From Candidatus Leucobacter sulfamidivorax (lineage in GTDB: Bacteria > Actinomycetota > Actinomycetes > Actinomycetales > Microbacteriaceae), in assembly GCA_016771945.1 (NCBI GenBank), contig QZLF01000001.1, positions 1 through 64,000 of the forward strand: 64,000 nucleotides of DNA, read 5' to 3'. A program made the position numbers and the translations under genes. Within the stretch, counting starts at the first letter, position 1; every line of letters starts with the position of its first letter. This document shows, in pieces, positions 55,415 through 64,000 of the stretch. Below the pieces are notes generated by a model, which made no database searches, was not told the DNA's origin, and saw only the letters and a list, made by a program, of their open reading frames with translations.

Positions 55415-55513
55415 GTGTTACTGTAATTTAGGTGATGGGCCGAGTCAAGCTTTCGGGGTCGGAGGAGCGCAGTGCGCCCGGGCGACGGATGAACCTCCGG
55501 GCCGAAGACCCGC

Positions 55514-56317
55514 TCACCAGTCAGTCTGGTCCACTGTGTTCCAGGCCGATTGCGGCGTGGTCGCAGAGCCGGTTGGGTGCAGGGGCCCCAGTCGTGCCCG
55601 CATGCGCAGGAGTTCGTCGCGCAGCACGAACCACACTCCGCGCGCCGGCTCGTCGCTCTCGTTCACGTACGCGTGCGGGGGGTACGCGTCGAAGTGCACC
55701 GAATCGCCCACGCTCAGCTCGTAGCTGTCAAAGCCCAGCTTGAGAGTCAGCCGGCCCTCGAGCAGCAGGCCGAACTCGTAACCGCTGTACTGCGAGAGCC
55801 CCTCCGCGGGGGAGCTCGTCGTGTGAGGCGGGAACGTGATGATCAGGGGCTCCATCGTCTCCTCGAGCCCGCCGGCGAGCCGCTCCCAGCTCACCCCGGT
55901 GCTCAGCACGAGCGTGGGGTTCTCTCCGGCGCGCTGCACCGTCGGCCTCGCCGCAGCAGCACTCGCATCCCGGGAGCCCAGTCCGTCATTCTGACCATCT
56001 CCTCCGTCCAACAGTGAGTCGATGGATAGGTTCAGGCGGTTGACGAGCTGGTACAGCGTATTCAGCGAGGGCTGCACCTTGTCGTTCTCGATCTGCGACA
56101 GCAGGCTCGGAGTGACCCCCATGGAGTCTGCGAGGGCCTTGAGCGTCAGCCCCGAGGCCTCCCGTGCGGCGCGCAAATGCGCGCCCAAACGGGGATTGAC
56201 TTTCTCAGGTTCCACGACTGTGTCCGCTCCGCTGCCCGCGCATCCACTCCGGGGCGGAGAAATCTCGTTCGCTTCAGTATAGGCTTCCGCATCCCGGCGC
56301 CGGATTCGTTGATCCAC
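55514..56317 (-). CDS. XRE family regulator with cupin domain, copy 2
   Basis: 267 aa. HTH about residues 45-100 (LRAAREASGLTLKALADSMGVTPSLLSQIEN) and a cupin (about 175-240: YSGYEFGLLLEGRLTLKLGF, DSVHFDAYPPHAY). Both domains match copy 1 (GVSWERLA versus GVTWERLA), but it has an extra N-terminal 40 residues; a later start near residue 30 is possible. Upstream of the reductase on the same strand, 284 bp apart. Confidence 0.9.
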   Translation of the reverse strand: MDQRIRRRDAEAYTEANEISPPRSGCAGSGADTVVEPEKVNPRLGAHLRAAREASGLTLKALADSMGVTPSLLSQIENDKVQPSLNTLYQLVNRLNLSIDSLLDGGDGQNDGLGSRDASAAAARPTVQRAGENPTLVLSTGVSWERLAGGLEETMEPLIITFPPHTTSSPAEGLSQYSGYEFGLLLEGRLTLKLGFDSYELSVGDSVHFDAYPPHAYVNESDEPARGVWFVLRDELLRMRARLGPLHPTGSATTPQSAWNTVDQTDW

Positions 56318-56362
56318 CGATACCGTAAGGCTGCCCGAACGGATCCGATCCCTCGGCGCAGA

Positions 56363-57892
56363 TCACCGACCGATGCGCTCATACCGGTCCCAGCGCTCCA
56401 CCATCCGCCGATCCGGACGGATCAGCATCAACGCCGCGAGCTCCTGCCCGATCGCATCGCCCAGGCGCACGCAGAACGCCCCCGGCTCCTCCGCAGCATC
56501 GGGCTGTTCGGCCACGACCCGGTCCACGATGCCGTTCGCGCGCAACCTCGCCGAGGACACCCCCTGCTGCTCCGCGAGCACCGCCGCATGCGCGGTATCC
56601 CGGTACACGATCGCGGACGCCCCCTCCGGGGGCAGCGGCGACAACCACGCATGCTCGGCGGCGATCGTGCGATCCGCGGGCAGCAGCGCGAGCGCCCCGC
56701 CCCCGGTGCCCTCCCCCAGCAGCACCGACAGCGTCGCCCCGTCCCGGGTCACGAGATCCGCGAGACTGTGCGCGATCTCCGACGCGAGCCCACCCTCTTC
56801 CGCGGACCGCGACAGCGACGCCCCCGGCGTATCGATCACGGTGAGCAGCGGCAGACCGAGCTCGTCGGCGAGTCGGATCGCGCGCCGGGCGGCGCGTAGC
56901 GCCCCAGGCCCGAACGGCACCGCCCGCTGCGCGCGCCGATCCTGCCCCACGACCACGCACCCGACCGCCCCGAAGCGGGCCAGGCACAACGCGAGCCCGA
57001 GATCCCGCTCCCCCTGACCGGTACCGCTGAGCGGCACCACATCGGTGGCCGCGTATCGCAGCAGTTCTCGCAACCCCGGCCGGCGCCGGTCCCGGGTGCG
57101 GGTCACCGCGTCCCACGCATCCATCGCACCGGGCGGATCCCCCCCCGCCGTGCCGACCCGCTCGGACTGGGCGATGAGCTCGGCGCGGGCGGGCCGGTCG
57201 AGCAGCCCCAGCACCCGGGCCACGACCACGGGCAGCTCCTCCGGGGCGAGCACCCCGTCGATGATGCCGTGCCCGGCGAGGTTCTCCGCCTGCTGCACCC
57301 CCACGGGGAAGGGCGCTCCGTGGATCGCCTCGTACACACGGGGACCCAGGAACCCGACCAGGGCTCCGGGCTCTGCGACGGTGACATGCCCGAGGGAACC
57401 GAAGGAGGCGAGCGCGCCGCCGGTCGAGGGATGCCGGAGGTACACCAGATACGGTAGGCCGGCCGCCTTGTGCGCGGCGACCGCGGCACTGATCTTCACC
57501 ATCGCGACGAACGCGACCGTGCCCTCCTGCATGCGGGTGCCGCCCGACGCCGTCGAGGCGAGCACCGGCAGGCCCTCCGCGGTCGCACGCTCCAGGGCGG
57601 CCACGACCCGCTCGGCGGCGGCCATGCCCAGGGACCCGGCGAGGAACCCGAACTCCGACGCGATCAACGCGACCCGGCGTCCCCCGATCCGCGCCTCACC
57701 GGTGAGCACGGACTCATCCACGCCGCTACGCTCTCTGGCCGCGGCGAGCGCCGCGCGATACGCGTCGCCCAGCCCGGGCTCGACCGGGGCCGCGTCCCAC
57801 GACACGTAACTGCCCGGATCCACGATCAACTCGGTCAGTTCGGCCGCACCCACCCGGCGCGGCCGGCCATCCGCACCGCGTGCGGCGGTCAT
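56363..57892 (-). CDS. Fused acetyl/propionyl-CoA carboxylase carboxyltransferase
   Basis: 509 aa with both carboxyltransferase halves in one chain: the beta-type half (about 60-250: LIASEFGFLAGSLG, STASGGTRMQEG, GHVTVAEPGALVGFLGPR) and the alpha-type half (about 285-490: LLTVIDTPGASLSRSAEEGG, GEGTGGGALALLPADR). It moves carboxyl from biotin to an acyl-CoA. No biotin carboxylase or carrier gene is nearby. The ATG at 57892 overlaps the CoA-transferase stop (ATGA), so both act in one pathway. Confidence 0.92.
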   Translation of the reverse strand: MTAARGADGRPRRVGAAELTELIVDPGSYVSWDAAPVEPGLGDAYRAALAAARERSGVDESVLTGEARIGGRRVALIASEFGFLAGSLGMAAAERVVAALERATAEGLPVLASTASGGTRMQEGTVAFVAMVKISAAVAAHKAAGLPYLVYLRHPSTGGALASFGSLGHVTVAEPGALVGFLGPRVYEAIHGAPFPVGVQQAENLAGHGIIDGVLAPEELPVVVARVLGLLDRPARAELIAQSERVGTAGGDPPGAMDAWDAVTRTRDRRRPGLRELLRYAATDVVPLSGTGQGERDLGLALCLARFGAVGCVVVGQDRRAQRAVPFGPGALRAARRAIRLADELGLPLLTVIDTPGASLSRSAEEGGLASEIAHSLADLVTRDGATLSVLLGEGTGGGALALLPADRTIAAEHAWLSPLPPEGASAIVYRDTAHAAVLAEQQGVSSARLRANGIVDRVVAEQPDAAEEPGAFCVRLGDAIGQELAALMLIRPDRRMVERWDRYERIGR

Positions 57893-59163
57893 CGCCCGGC
57901 TCCGTCCGACACGGCGGGACTCTCCCCGCCTGGGCCTGTGTCTGTGTTGAGCCAGGCGCGGATCGCCGCCCCGTGCTGATCCAACACCGGCGGCGCACCA
58001 TGCACGGTCCGGGCGCGCTCGGTCTCACCCGCCCCGTCGACATCGAAAAACCGGACCGCAGGCCCCGGCAACGAGATACTCCCCAGCGCCTGATGCTCCA
58101 CATCCACCACCAGCCCCTGCGAGCGCACCTGGTCCCACCCGTACACCTCGTCCAGGGAACGGACCCTGCCCGCCGGGATCCCCGCCCCGGCCAGCCTCTC
58201 CAGCAGCGCCTCCGCGTCGGAGTTCGCGAACGCTTCCTCCACGAACCGGATCGTCTCCTCACGGTTCGCGACCCGCTCCGGGTTCGACCCCAACCCCGGG
58301 GTGCCCGGGTCCAGGCCGAACTCCTGGCAGAACCCCTGCCACAGCTTCTCACTGCCGACACTGATCTGCACCGCACCCTCCCGGCCGATACCACCCCCGC
58401 ACCGGAACAACCCATACGGCGCGATCGAGGGATGATGATTGCCCTGCGCCCGCGGGATCTCGCCTGCGACCAAGTACCGGGTGCCCTGGAAGGCGTGCAC
58501 CCCGACCAGGGCCGACAGCAGCGAGGTGCGCACCACCCGGCCCCGCCCGGTCTGCTCGCGCTCGTAGAGGGCGGCCAGCACCCCGACCACCCCGTGGATC
58601 CCGCCGAGCAGATCCGCGATCGGAGTGCCGACGCGCTGCGGATCATCCGGCCCACTGCCGGTGATCGACATCAGGCCCGCCTCACCCTGCGCGATCTGGT
58701 CATACCCCGCCCGGCCATCCTCCGGACCGTCATGCCCGAAGCCCGAGATCGACAACTGGATCAGACCCGGATTCAGTTCAGCGAGCGTCGCCGTGCCGAA
58801 ACCCAGCCGGTCCATCACCCCGGTTCGGAAATTCTCGATCACCACATCCGCCCGCGTCAGCAACTCGGTCAGCACGGCACGCCCGTCGTCGGATTTCAGA
58901 TCCAGGGCGATGGACTCCTTGTTCCGGTTACACGACAAGAAATACGTCGAATACGACCCCCCATCCGTGCCATCCACGAACGGGGGACCCCAGGAGCGGG
59001 TGTCATCCCCCGCGCCCGGGGACTCGACCTTGATCACCCGGGCACCCAGATCCCCGAGCACCTGCCCCGCATGCGGACCCGCCAGAGCCCGGGACAGATC
59101 CACCACCAACACCCCATCCAAGGACCCGCCATCACCCAAGCCGCTCACGTCGTCACCTTCCAT
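57889..59163 (-). CDS. Family III CoA-transferase (CaiB/BaiF type)
   Basis: 424 aa. N-terminal Rossmann-like GVLVVDLSRALAGPHAGQVLGDLGARVIKVE and the catalytic Asp155 in RAGYDQIAQG are seen, with a typical small second domain. It moves CoA between carboxylic acids, so it probably activates a catabolic acid in the island. AAGGAG precedes the ATG at 59163. It leads the two-gene operon with the carboxyltransferase. The upstream 164 bp hold an AACAGGTG inverted repeat. Confidence 0.93.
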   Translation of the reverse strand: MEGDDVSGLGDGGSLDGVLVVDLSRALAGPHAGQVLGDLGARVIKVESPGAGDDTRSWGPPFVDGTDGGSYSTYFLSCNRNKESIALDLKSDDGRAVLTELLTRADVVIENFRTGVMDRLGFGTATLAELNPGLIQLSISGFGHDGPEDGRAGYDQIAQGEAGLMSITGSGPDDPQRVGTPIADLLGGIHGVVGVLAALYEREQTGRGRVVRTSLLSALVGVHAFQGTRYLVAGEIPRAQGNHHPSIAPYGLFRCGGGIGREGAVQISVGSEKLWQGFCQEFGLDPGTPGLGSNPERVANREETIRFVEEAFANSDAEALLERLAGAGIPAGRVRSLDEVYGWDQVRSQGLVVDVEHQALGSISLPGPAVRFFDVDGAGETERARTVHGAPPVLDQHGAAIRAWLNTDTGPGGESPAVSDGAGR

Positions 59164-59220
59164 GCTGCTCACTCCTTCTCCACAAACGGGGTATTCGCTG
59201 AGGGGTGCCCCCTCCCCCGA

Positions 59221-59278
59221 AACAGGTGTCACTCTGATGCGCCAAACCACGGGATAGAGCACCGAAGTGCCACCTGTT
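59221..59278. promoter_or_regulatory. Inverted repeat AACAGGTG...CACCTGTT upstream of the CoA-transferase
   Basis: AACAGGTGTCACT (59221-59233) and AGTGCCACCTGTT (59266-59278) match as a 13-bp inverted repeat with one mismatch. It sits between the AraC stop and the CoA-transferase start and could be the AraC site. The same AACAGGTG core occurs in an inverted repeat at 17786-17835. Confidence 0.5.
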
Positions 59279-59327
59279 CGCAGAGAAGCGGGGACGGCGC
59301 CTCGAGGGATGCTCCCGACCACCGGGT

Positions 59328-59729
59328 CTACGCGGCCGCCCGCACTTCGAACCGCGACTGCGACAGCGGCAGCGCCGCCCGGGCACGCGTCTGCGAGGGC
59401 AGCTCCCCGAAGCGCAGGAAGTACGCCCGCGAGAACCTGCCCAGGTGCGTGAACCCGGACCGCATCGCCGCGTCGCTGACCGTCGCATCCGTGGTCAGCA
59501 GCGCCTCGCGCACCAGATCCAGCCGGAGGTGCCGCAGATAGGTGATCGGCGGCACCCCGAGCTGATTCTGGAACACGGCGTGCACCATGCGGCCGCTGCA
59601 CCCGGCCGCGCGCGCGATGTCTTCGATGCTGATCGGATCGTGCAGGTTCTGCTCGATGAAATCCCGGGCGCGTATGAGCACCCACGGGTGGTGCAGGACG
59701 CGATCGCTGACGGAAGTCACGGACATCAT
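59328..59729 (-). CDS. Short AraC family regulator (HTH only)
   Basis: 133 aa, essentially one AraC double-HTH: PISIEDIARAAGCSGRMVHAVFQNQLGVPPITYLRHLRLDLVREAL, then VSDAAMRSGFTHLGRFSRAYFLRFGELPS. No ligand-binding domain precedes it; the upstream frame overlaps the CocE gene and is not coding. AGGAG lies before the ATG pair at 59729/59726. It is 34 bp after the CocE-type hydrolase on the same strand. It may need a partner or respond by level alone. Confidence 0.88.
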   Translation of the reverse strand: MMSVTSVSDRVLHHPWVLIRARDFIEQNLHDPISIEDIARAAGCSGRMVHAVFQNQLGVPPITYLRHLRLDLVREALLTTDATVSDAAMRSGFTHLGRFSRAYFLRFGELPSQTRARAALPLSQSRFEVRAAA

Positions 59730-59763
59730 CGGGTACTCCTGGAAACCGCGCGAACGGAGCCCG

Positions 59764-61578
59764 TTACTCGCCCGCGTCCCGCGCCGGGATGACCGGCAGC
59801 AGCAGCCGCGAGGGGTGCACACTGCTGTGGAAGATGTTGTGCAGCGTGGTCTTCGAGCTGACGACGTGGTACGGGATGTACTCGGCGTTGGTGGCCCCCG
59901 CGACACCGGTCGGCAGATCGGCCGCACTGATCTCGAGGCAGACGCGGTGCCCCTTGCGGAAGAGGTTCGCCGTCGACAGGATCTCGATGTCGTACTCGAC
60001 GATCTCCCCCGGGGTCACCGGCTCGGCGGCTTCGCGGGTGAGCTTGTGGAACGGCTTGTACTCGGTGCTGCGCTCCTCGTCGAGTGCCCGGTTCGACGCC
60101 TTCAGCCAGCCGCGGGTGAGCTCGCGCTCCGGCAGATCGGAGGGCACCGAGGTCTCGCCCTCGCGCACGGTCTGCACGCTGACATCGGGGCCGACGTCCT
60201 TGAGGGTCACGATCCAGTTGGTGTCCGCCTGATCGATCGAGGCGAAGAGCTTGAGCGATGCGGGACCGGTCACCTCGAGGTCGTGCGGCAGCGGCTCCGA
60301 GAGGTAGCGCAGGGTCGCGATGTCGCGGGTCTGCGTGACGGGCATCTGCACGAAGCTGTCCGCGGGGATGCGGTCGTCGATCGAGCCGGGCACGAAAGGA
60401 TCGGTGCGCAGGCGCCCCCAGCTGTTCAGGAAGAACGGCGTCCACTGGGTCTCGGGCAGCGGCCAGTCCTGGGCGGAGCGCCACTCGTTCGCACCCATCA
60501 GCCAGTACCGCACGGGCGGCTCCTGATCGATGCCCGAGTCGATGCCCTTGAGGTGCTTGTCGTGGAACTTGAGCATCTCGCCGTGCATGCCCTTGAGCGG
60601 ACGCTCGAGGTGGGCGGGGCCGACGAACAGCAGCTTCTTCTCGTTCGTCTGCAGGTGCTTCCAGTAGCTCTGCGCGCCGTTCAGATGGGTCTTGTAGGTG
60701 TAGCCGTACCAGCCCGAGCCGGTGAAGACCGGGATGTCGATCTCGCCGATCCGGGCCTCGCTGCGATCCGCGTCCTCGGGGTCGACGAAGGGGTTGAGCA
60801 TGATGTCGAAGAAGGCGGGCATATGCTGCCCGCGCATCGTGAGGATGTTGAAGAGGTGCACATACTGCGCGTAGTCCGGGTTGTCCATCGCCTCGCGCCA
60901 CCACTGCTCGCGCTGCGGGTCGAGCTCGCCCGGCGCATGCTTGTCCTGGTGCATGACGCTGAAGTGGCCGGTGAGGTAGCGGAAGAGATGCACCACGCCG
61001 CCCGGGTACTCCTCGCGGAAGCCGCCGAGCGTGCCGTAGGCGCCACGGGGGTCGAATCCGAAGATCGCCTTGAGATGCGGGGGCTTCTGCTGGGCGACGT
61101 ACATCTGCTCGGCCCCGTAGCCGGAGACGCCGACCATGCCGACCTTGCCGTCGCACCAGGGCTGGGCGGCGATCCACTCGATCAGATCGTAGGAGTCCCA
61201 CTCGCGCGAACCGCCCGAGCCGGACTTGCCGATGTTGCGGGGGCTGCCGACGACGTGGATGTAGCCGCGCGAGACGAAGAGCGAGGTGTCGCCCGCTTCC
61301 TGCGGTCCGGCCCAGGAGGTGGACCAGGCCGGCTGCCCGGAGAGCTGGCCGGCGCAGTCGGGCGAGGACAGATCCTTGTTGTAGATCGCGAAGGCGAGGA
61401 GGGCGGGCAGCGGCTCCTCGGTCTCCGGACGGTAGATGTCGACGCTCAGTTCGACGCCGTCGCGCATCGGCACCGCGACATCGCGCATGACGATCATGCC
61501 GGTGTGGCTGGGCTCGCGCATGTAGTTGGCCGGCGGGTTCTCGGGCGATTGTGGGAGTCGGATACCGGGGTGGGTCAT
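59764..61578 (-). CDS. CocE/NonD family hydrolase
   Basis: 604 aa. N-terminal alpha/beta-hydrolase domain with nucleophile Ser152 in GVSGYGAE, then a helical cap and a C-terminal beta-sandwich (X-Pro dipeptidyl-peptidase C-terminal type, about 380-600). Family members cleave esters or amides such as cocaine or glutaryl-cephalosporin. No signal peptide, so cytoplasmic. GAAGGAC precedes the ATG at 61578. It lies downstream of the ABC importer genes on the same strand and probably opens the imported substrate. Confidence 0.92.
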   Translation of the reverse strand: MTHPGIRLPQSPENPPANYMREPSHTGMIVMRDVAVPMRDGVELSVDIYRPETEEPLPALLAFAIYNKDLSSPDCAGQLSGQPAWSTSWAGPQEAGDTSLFVSRGYIHVVGSPRNIGKSGSGGSREWDSYDLIEWIAAQPWCDGKVGMVGVSGYGAEQMYVAQQKPPHLKAIFGFDPRGAYGTLGGFREEYPGGVVHLFRYLTGHFSVMHQDKHAPGELDPQREQWWREAMDNPDYAQYVHLFNILTMRGQHMPAFFDIMLNPFVDPEDADRSEARIGEIDIPVFTGSGWYGYTYKTHLNGAQSYWKHLQTNEKKLLFVGPAHLERPLKGMHGEMLKFHDKHLKGIDSGIDQEPPVRYWLMGANEWRSAQDWPLPETQWTPFFLNSWGRLRTDPFVPGSIDDRIPADSFVQMPVTQTRDIATLRYLSEPLPHDLEVTGPASLKLFASIDQADTNWIVTLKDVGPDVSVQTVREGETSVPSDLPERELTRGWLKASNRALDEERSTEYKPFHKLTREAAEPVTPGEIVEYDIEILSTANLFRKGHRVCLEISAADLPTGVAGATNAEYIPYHVVSSKTTLHNIFHSSVHPSRLLLPVIPARDAGE

Positions 61579-61676
61579 GATGTGTCCTTCGGTGTTTCGG
61601 GCGCGAAAAGGCCTGGGCCCCTCGTGTGCCGCTTCTATTGGGTCTGGGAGGTGTATCGGGTCTGGAATCGTTCGGG

Positions 61677-62552
61677 TCAGACGACCGGCACCGTCGCCGT
61701 GAGGGGGCCGTCGTAGGGCAGGGATCGGGCGCCCATCTTGGCCGCCTGCACGGTCTCGTAGACGCGGGTGCGGAGCGCCGCGAACTCGGGCGTCGCGCGG
61801 GTCTTCAGCTGCGAACGCGGGCCGGTCAGCTCGATCGGGATGTCGTCGAGCACCTGCGTCGGCGAGGTCGTCAGCACCACCACGCGCTGGGAGAGGTACA
61901 CCGACTCGTCGATGTCGTGCGTCACGAACAGCACGGTGAAGCCGAGCTGCCGCCACAGCCGCAGCACGAGGTCTTCGAGCTCGGCGCGGGTCTGCGCGTC
62001 GACGGCGGCGAAAGGCTCGTCCATCATGAGGAGCTTCGGCTCATAGGCGACGGCCCGCGCGATCGCCACGCGCTGCTGCATGCCGCCCGAGAGCTCCCAG
62101 GGGTGCTTGTCGGCCGATCCCGCGAGACCGACCGCCTCGATCGCCTCTTCCACCTTCTGCCGGCGGAGGGCCTTCGGCACCTTCTTCTCCTTCAGCGGCA
62201 GCTCGACGTTCTGGGCCACCGTCATCCACGGGAAGAGGCTGCGGCCGTATTCCTGCAGCACCACCGCCATATCGGCCGGCGGCCCGTCGACCTGACGGCC
62301 CTCGAGCTTCAAGGTGCCCGCCGTGATGGGCATGAGCCCGGCGATGCAGCGCAGCAGGGTGGTCTTACCGGCGCCGGAGGGTCCGACGACCGAGATGAAC
62401 TCGCCCGGGGCCACGGTCAGCGCGAGATCCGCTATCGCTTCGAAGCTGCCGCGGCGGCCGGTGTAGACCTTCCGCAGGCCGGCGATCTCGAGCACGGGCT
62501 GCTGATGCGCCGGAGGCTGCGCCTGCGGGCTCGCTGGTGTCTGCTGGGTCAC
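61677..62552 (-). CDS. NitT/TauT-type ABC transporter ATP-binding protein
   Basis: 291 aa. Walker A GPSGAGKT (57-64), Q-loop LQEYGRSLFPWMT, signature LSGGMQQR, Walker B LLMMDEP, and switch His in THDIDE are all present. The sequence matches SsuB/TauB-like importers of sulfonates, nitrate-like ions or organic anions. The GTG at 62552 overlaps the permease stop by one base (TAGTG). The 98-bp gap to CocE holds nothing notable. Confidence 0.94.
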   Translation of the reverse strand: MTQQTPASPQAQPPAHQQPVLEIAGLRKVYTGRRGSFEAIADLALTVAPGEFISVVGPSGAGKTTLLRCIAGLMPITAGTLKLEGRQVDGPPADMAVVLQEYGRSLFPWMTVAQNVELPLKEKKVPKALRRQKVEEAIEAVGLAGSADKHPWELSGGMQQRVAIARAVAYEPKLLMMDEPFAAVDAQTRAELEDLVLRLWRQLGFTVLFVTHDIDESVYLSQRVVVLTTSPTQVLDDIPIELTGPRSQLKTRATPEFAALRTRVYETVQAAKMGARSLPYDGPLTATVPVV

Positions 62553-63337
62553 TATCGATCTCCTCGTTGAAGGGCGCGTTGCCCGAAGTACCAGGACAGG
62601 AGCCGCGACTCGATCGCTCCGAAGAGCAGTGAGAGCACGACTCCGATGAGGCCGAGGAGCAGGATTCCGCTCCACATCGCGGCCATGGCGAAGTTCCGTT
62701 CGAATTCGGCGATCGCGAGCCCGATGCCGGAGTTCGCCGCGAAGCGCTCGGTGATGACCATCAGGATGAGGGCCACTGACAGCGCCTGCCGGCAGCCCAC
62801 CATGATCGCGGGGCCGGCCGCCGGCAGCAGCAGCCGTGTCACCCGCGACCAGGGGCGCATGCGGTAGCCGGCGGCGGTGTCGCGGAGCACCGAGTCGACG
62901 CCGCGCACCCCCTCGATGGTGTTGAGCAGCACCGGCCACACGCAGCCGGTCGCGATGACGACCACCTTCATGTTGTCGCCGAGGCCGAGGAAGAGCATGA
63001 CGATCGGGATGAACATCGTCGCGGGGATGGATCGCAGGAAGGCGATGGGCGGCTCGGTGAAGGCGCGCAGCCCTCGCCAGATGCCCAGCAGCAGCCCGAG
63101 CAGCACCCCGATCACGACCGCGAAGAGGTAGCCGACGAGCACCCGGCCGATGCTCGGCAGCACGTCGTCGACGAAGCGCGGGCCCCAGGTCGGCCCGAAT
63201 GCGCCGAGGATGTCGCCGAGCGGTGGGAAGAAGAAACTGGTGGAGTTCAAGGAGAGCGCCCACCACAGCGCGATGAGCACGATGGGAAGCGCGAAGATCG
63301 CGAGCAGTCGCCTCGGGACGGATCTCGGGTTTCTCAT
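62552..63337 (-). CDS. NitT/TauT-type ABC transporter permease, second gene
   Basis: 261 aa with about six membrane segments. The EAA loop reads AAGYRMRPWSRVTRLLLPAAGPAI. It resembles SsuC/TauC. The ATG at 63337 overlaps the stop of the first permease by four bases (ATGA). Two permeases suggest a heterodimeric membrane channel served by the single ATPase. Confidence 0.93.
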   Translation of the reverse strand: MRNPRSVPRRLLAIFALPIVLIALWWALSLNSTSFFFPPLGDILGAFGPTWGPRFVDDVLPSIGRVLVGYLFAVVIGVLLGLLLGIWRGLRAFTEPPIAFLRSIPATMFIPIVMLFLGLGDNMKVVVIATGCVWPVLLNTIEGVRGVDSVLRDTAAGYRMRPWSRVTRLLLPAAGPAIMVGCRQALSVALILMVITERFAANSGIGLAIAEFERNFAMAAMWSGILLLGLIGVVLSLLFGAIESRLLSWYFGQRALQRGDR

Positions 63338-64000
63338 GCGGCGATCTCCAAACGGACCGAGGGGTGCCAGCTGAGCAGCAGCCGGTCGACGAGGCGCGTA
63401 CCCACGTTCACCAGCACGCCGAGCACCCCGGTGAGCAGCACGAGGCCGTACATCGTCGCGGTGTCGCCCGAGGAGTAGGCCACCGCGACGATCTTGCCGA
63501 TGCCGGGCGAGCCCATGATGAACTCGCCGGTCAGTTCGAGGATCAGTGCGATGGCCGCGGCGAGGCGGAAGCCGGTCATCATGAACGGGAGCGCGCTCGG
63601 CAGGATGATGCGGAAGACGCGGGTACGGGCCGAAAAGCGGAACGAGCGCGCCGTGTCATGGGCGACCGGGTCGACGTCCTGCACCCCCGCGATGACCTGT
63701 ACGAGCATCTGCCAGAAGGCCGCGTAGACGACGAGGATCAGCGTCGACTGCATCTGATTGCCGAAGAGGATCACCGCGATCGGGATGAGGGCGACCGAGG
63801 GGATCGGCCGCAGGAACTCGATGGTGGACTCGCTGAACTCGCGGACGAGCGGGAGCGAGCCGATCACGATGCCGAGCACGAGCGCCAGCAGCACGGCGAT
63901 CAGGAGCCCGAGGAACCAGCCGAGCAGGGTGGATCCGAAGGCGCTCCAGAAGGCGGCCTGCCCGAACTGCGCGAACAGCCCGGCCAGCATCGAGCTGAGC
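63334..64000 (-). CDS. NitT/TauT-type ABC transporter permease, first gene, 5' end off the right edge
   Basis: At least 222 residues. The visible part holds four to five membrane segments, ESTIEFLRPIPSVALIPIAVILFG, and the EAA loop (ARSFRFSARTRVFRIILPSALPFM). The frame stays open to base 64000, so the ATG at 63990 may not be the true start. The substrate-binding lipoprotein expected for this importer would lie beyond the window. Confidence 0.92.
   Translation of the reverse strand, partial: LSSMLAGLFAQFGQAAFWSAFGSTLLGWFLGLLIAVLLALVLGIVIGSLPLVREFSESTIEFLRPIPSVALIPIAVILFGNQMQSTLILVVYAAFWQMLVQVIAGVQDVDPVAHDTARSFRFSARTRVFRIILPSALPFMMTGFRLAAAIALILELTGEFIMGSPGIGKIVAVAYSSGDTATMYGLVLLTGVLGVLVNVGTRLVDRLLLSWHPSVRLEIAA

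Noticed and set aside
1-64000. CRISPR arrays, rRNA or tRNA genes, phage genes
   Set aside because: No regularly spaced repeats, no cloverleaf-like or ribosomal RNA sequence and no phage structural genes were recognised by eye.

Overview
The window is about 70% G+C and has short intergenic gaps, AGGAGG-type ribosome sites, many ATGA/GTGA stop-start overlaps and several GTG or TTG starts. This suggests a high-GC actinomycete. The gene types and a TCGAGCTTGTCGAGA palindrome fit Microbacteriaceae, but that placement is inference. No rRNA, tRNA or CRISPR array was seen.

Layout. 1-5.5 kb: the 3' part of an M13 zinc endopeptidase lies off the left edge; then a Fic protein with its own inhibitory helix, a frameshifted MATE exporter and a frameshifted secreted TAP-type hydrolase. 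5.7-11.5 kb: amine or amino-acid catabolism (GSA-type aminotransferase, APC permease, LysR regulator, YtcJ-like amidohydrolase). 11.6-21.8 kb: central carbon genes, namely malic enzyme, a GntR-prpD-prpB-prpC methylcitrate operon, a structured 620-bp intergenic region, and a three-gene branched-chain 2-oxoacid dehydrogenase operon.

21.9-32.6 kb: a nearly complete molybdenum cofactor and molybdate-uptake locus (moeB-moaE; moeA-mobA/DUF6457-moaA; HTH/TOBE regulator-modABC; moaD-moeA2-moaC-mogA). A perfect inverted repeat lies between the divergent moeA and regulator genes. 32.6-35.9 kb: an SDR dehydrogenase, a frameshifted thiolase and a proline-rich membrane protein.

36-64 kb: an accessory catabolic island. 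It carries five acyl-CoA-dehydrogenase-fold (group D) flavin monooxygenases, two flavin reductases, two nearly identical RidA-family proteins that lack the canonical Arg105, a MhpA-type FAD hydroxylase, an ABM-domain protein, an esterase, an enoyl-CoA hydratase homologue, a CoA-transferase, a fused acyl-CoA carboxylase carboxyltransferase, a CocE-type hydrolase and a TauT/NitT-type ABC importer. Regulators are two XRE-cupin proteins, two AraC proteins and one large LuxR protein. The likely logic is import, hydrolysis, repeated flavin-dependent oxygenation, then CoA-linked breakdown. The substrate cannot be read from the sequence.

The island looks damaged. The LuxR regulator is split by a 1,724-bp IS1182-type element with a 4-bp CTAG duplication, the esterase has an in-frame TAG, and one monooxygenase has an in-frame TAA at codon 40. 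Elsewhere three genes (MATE, hydrolase, thiolase) each appear to lack a single base; these may be assembly errors.
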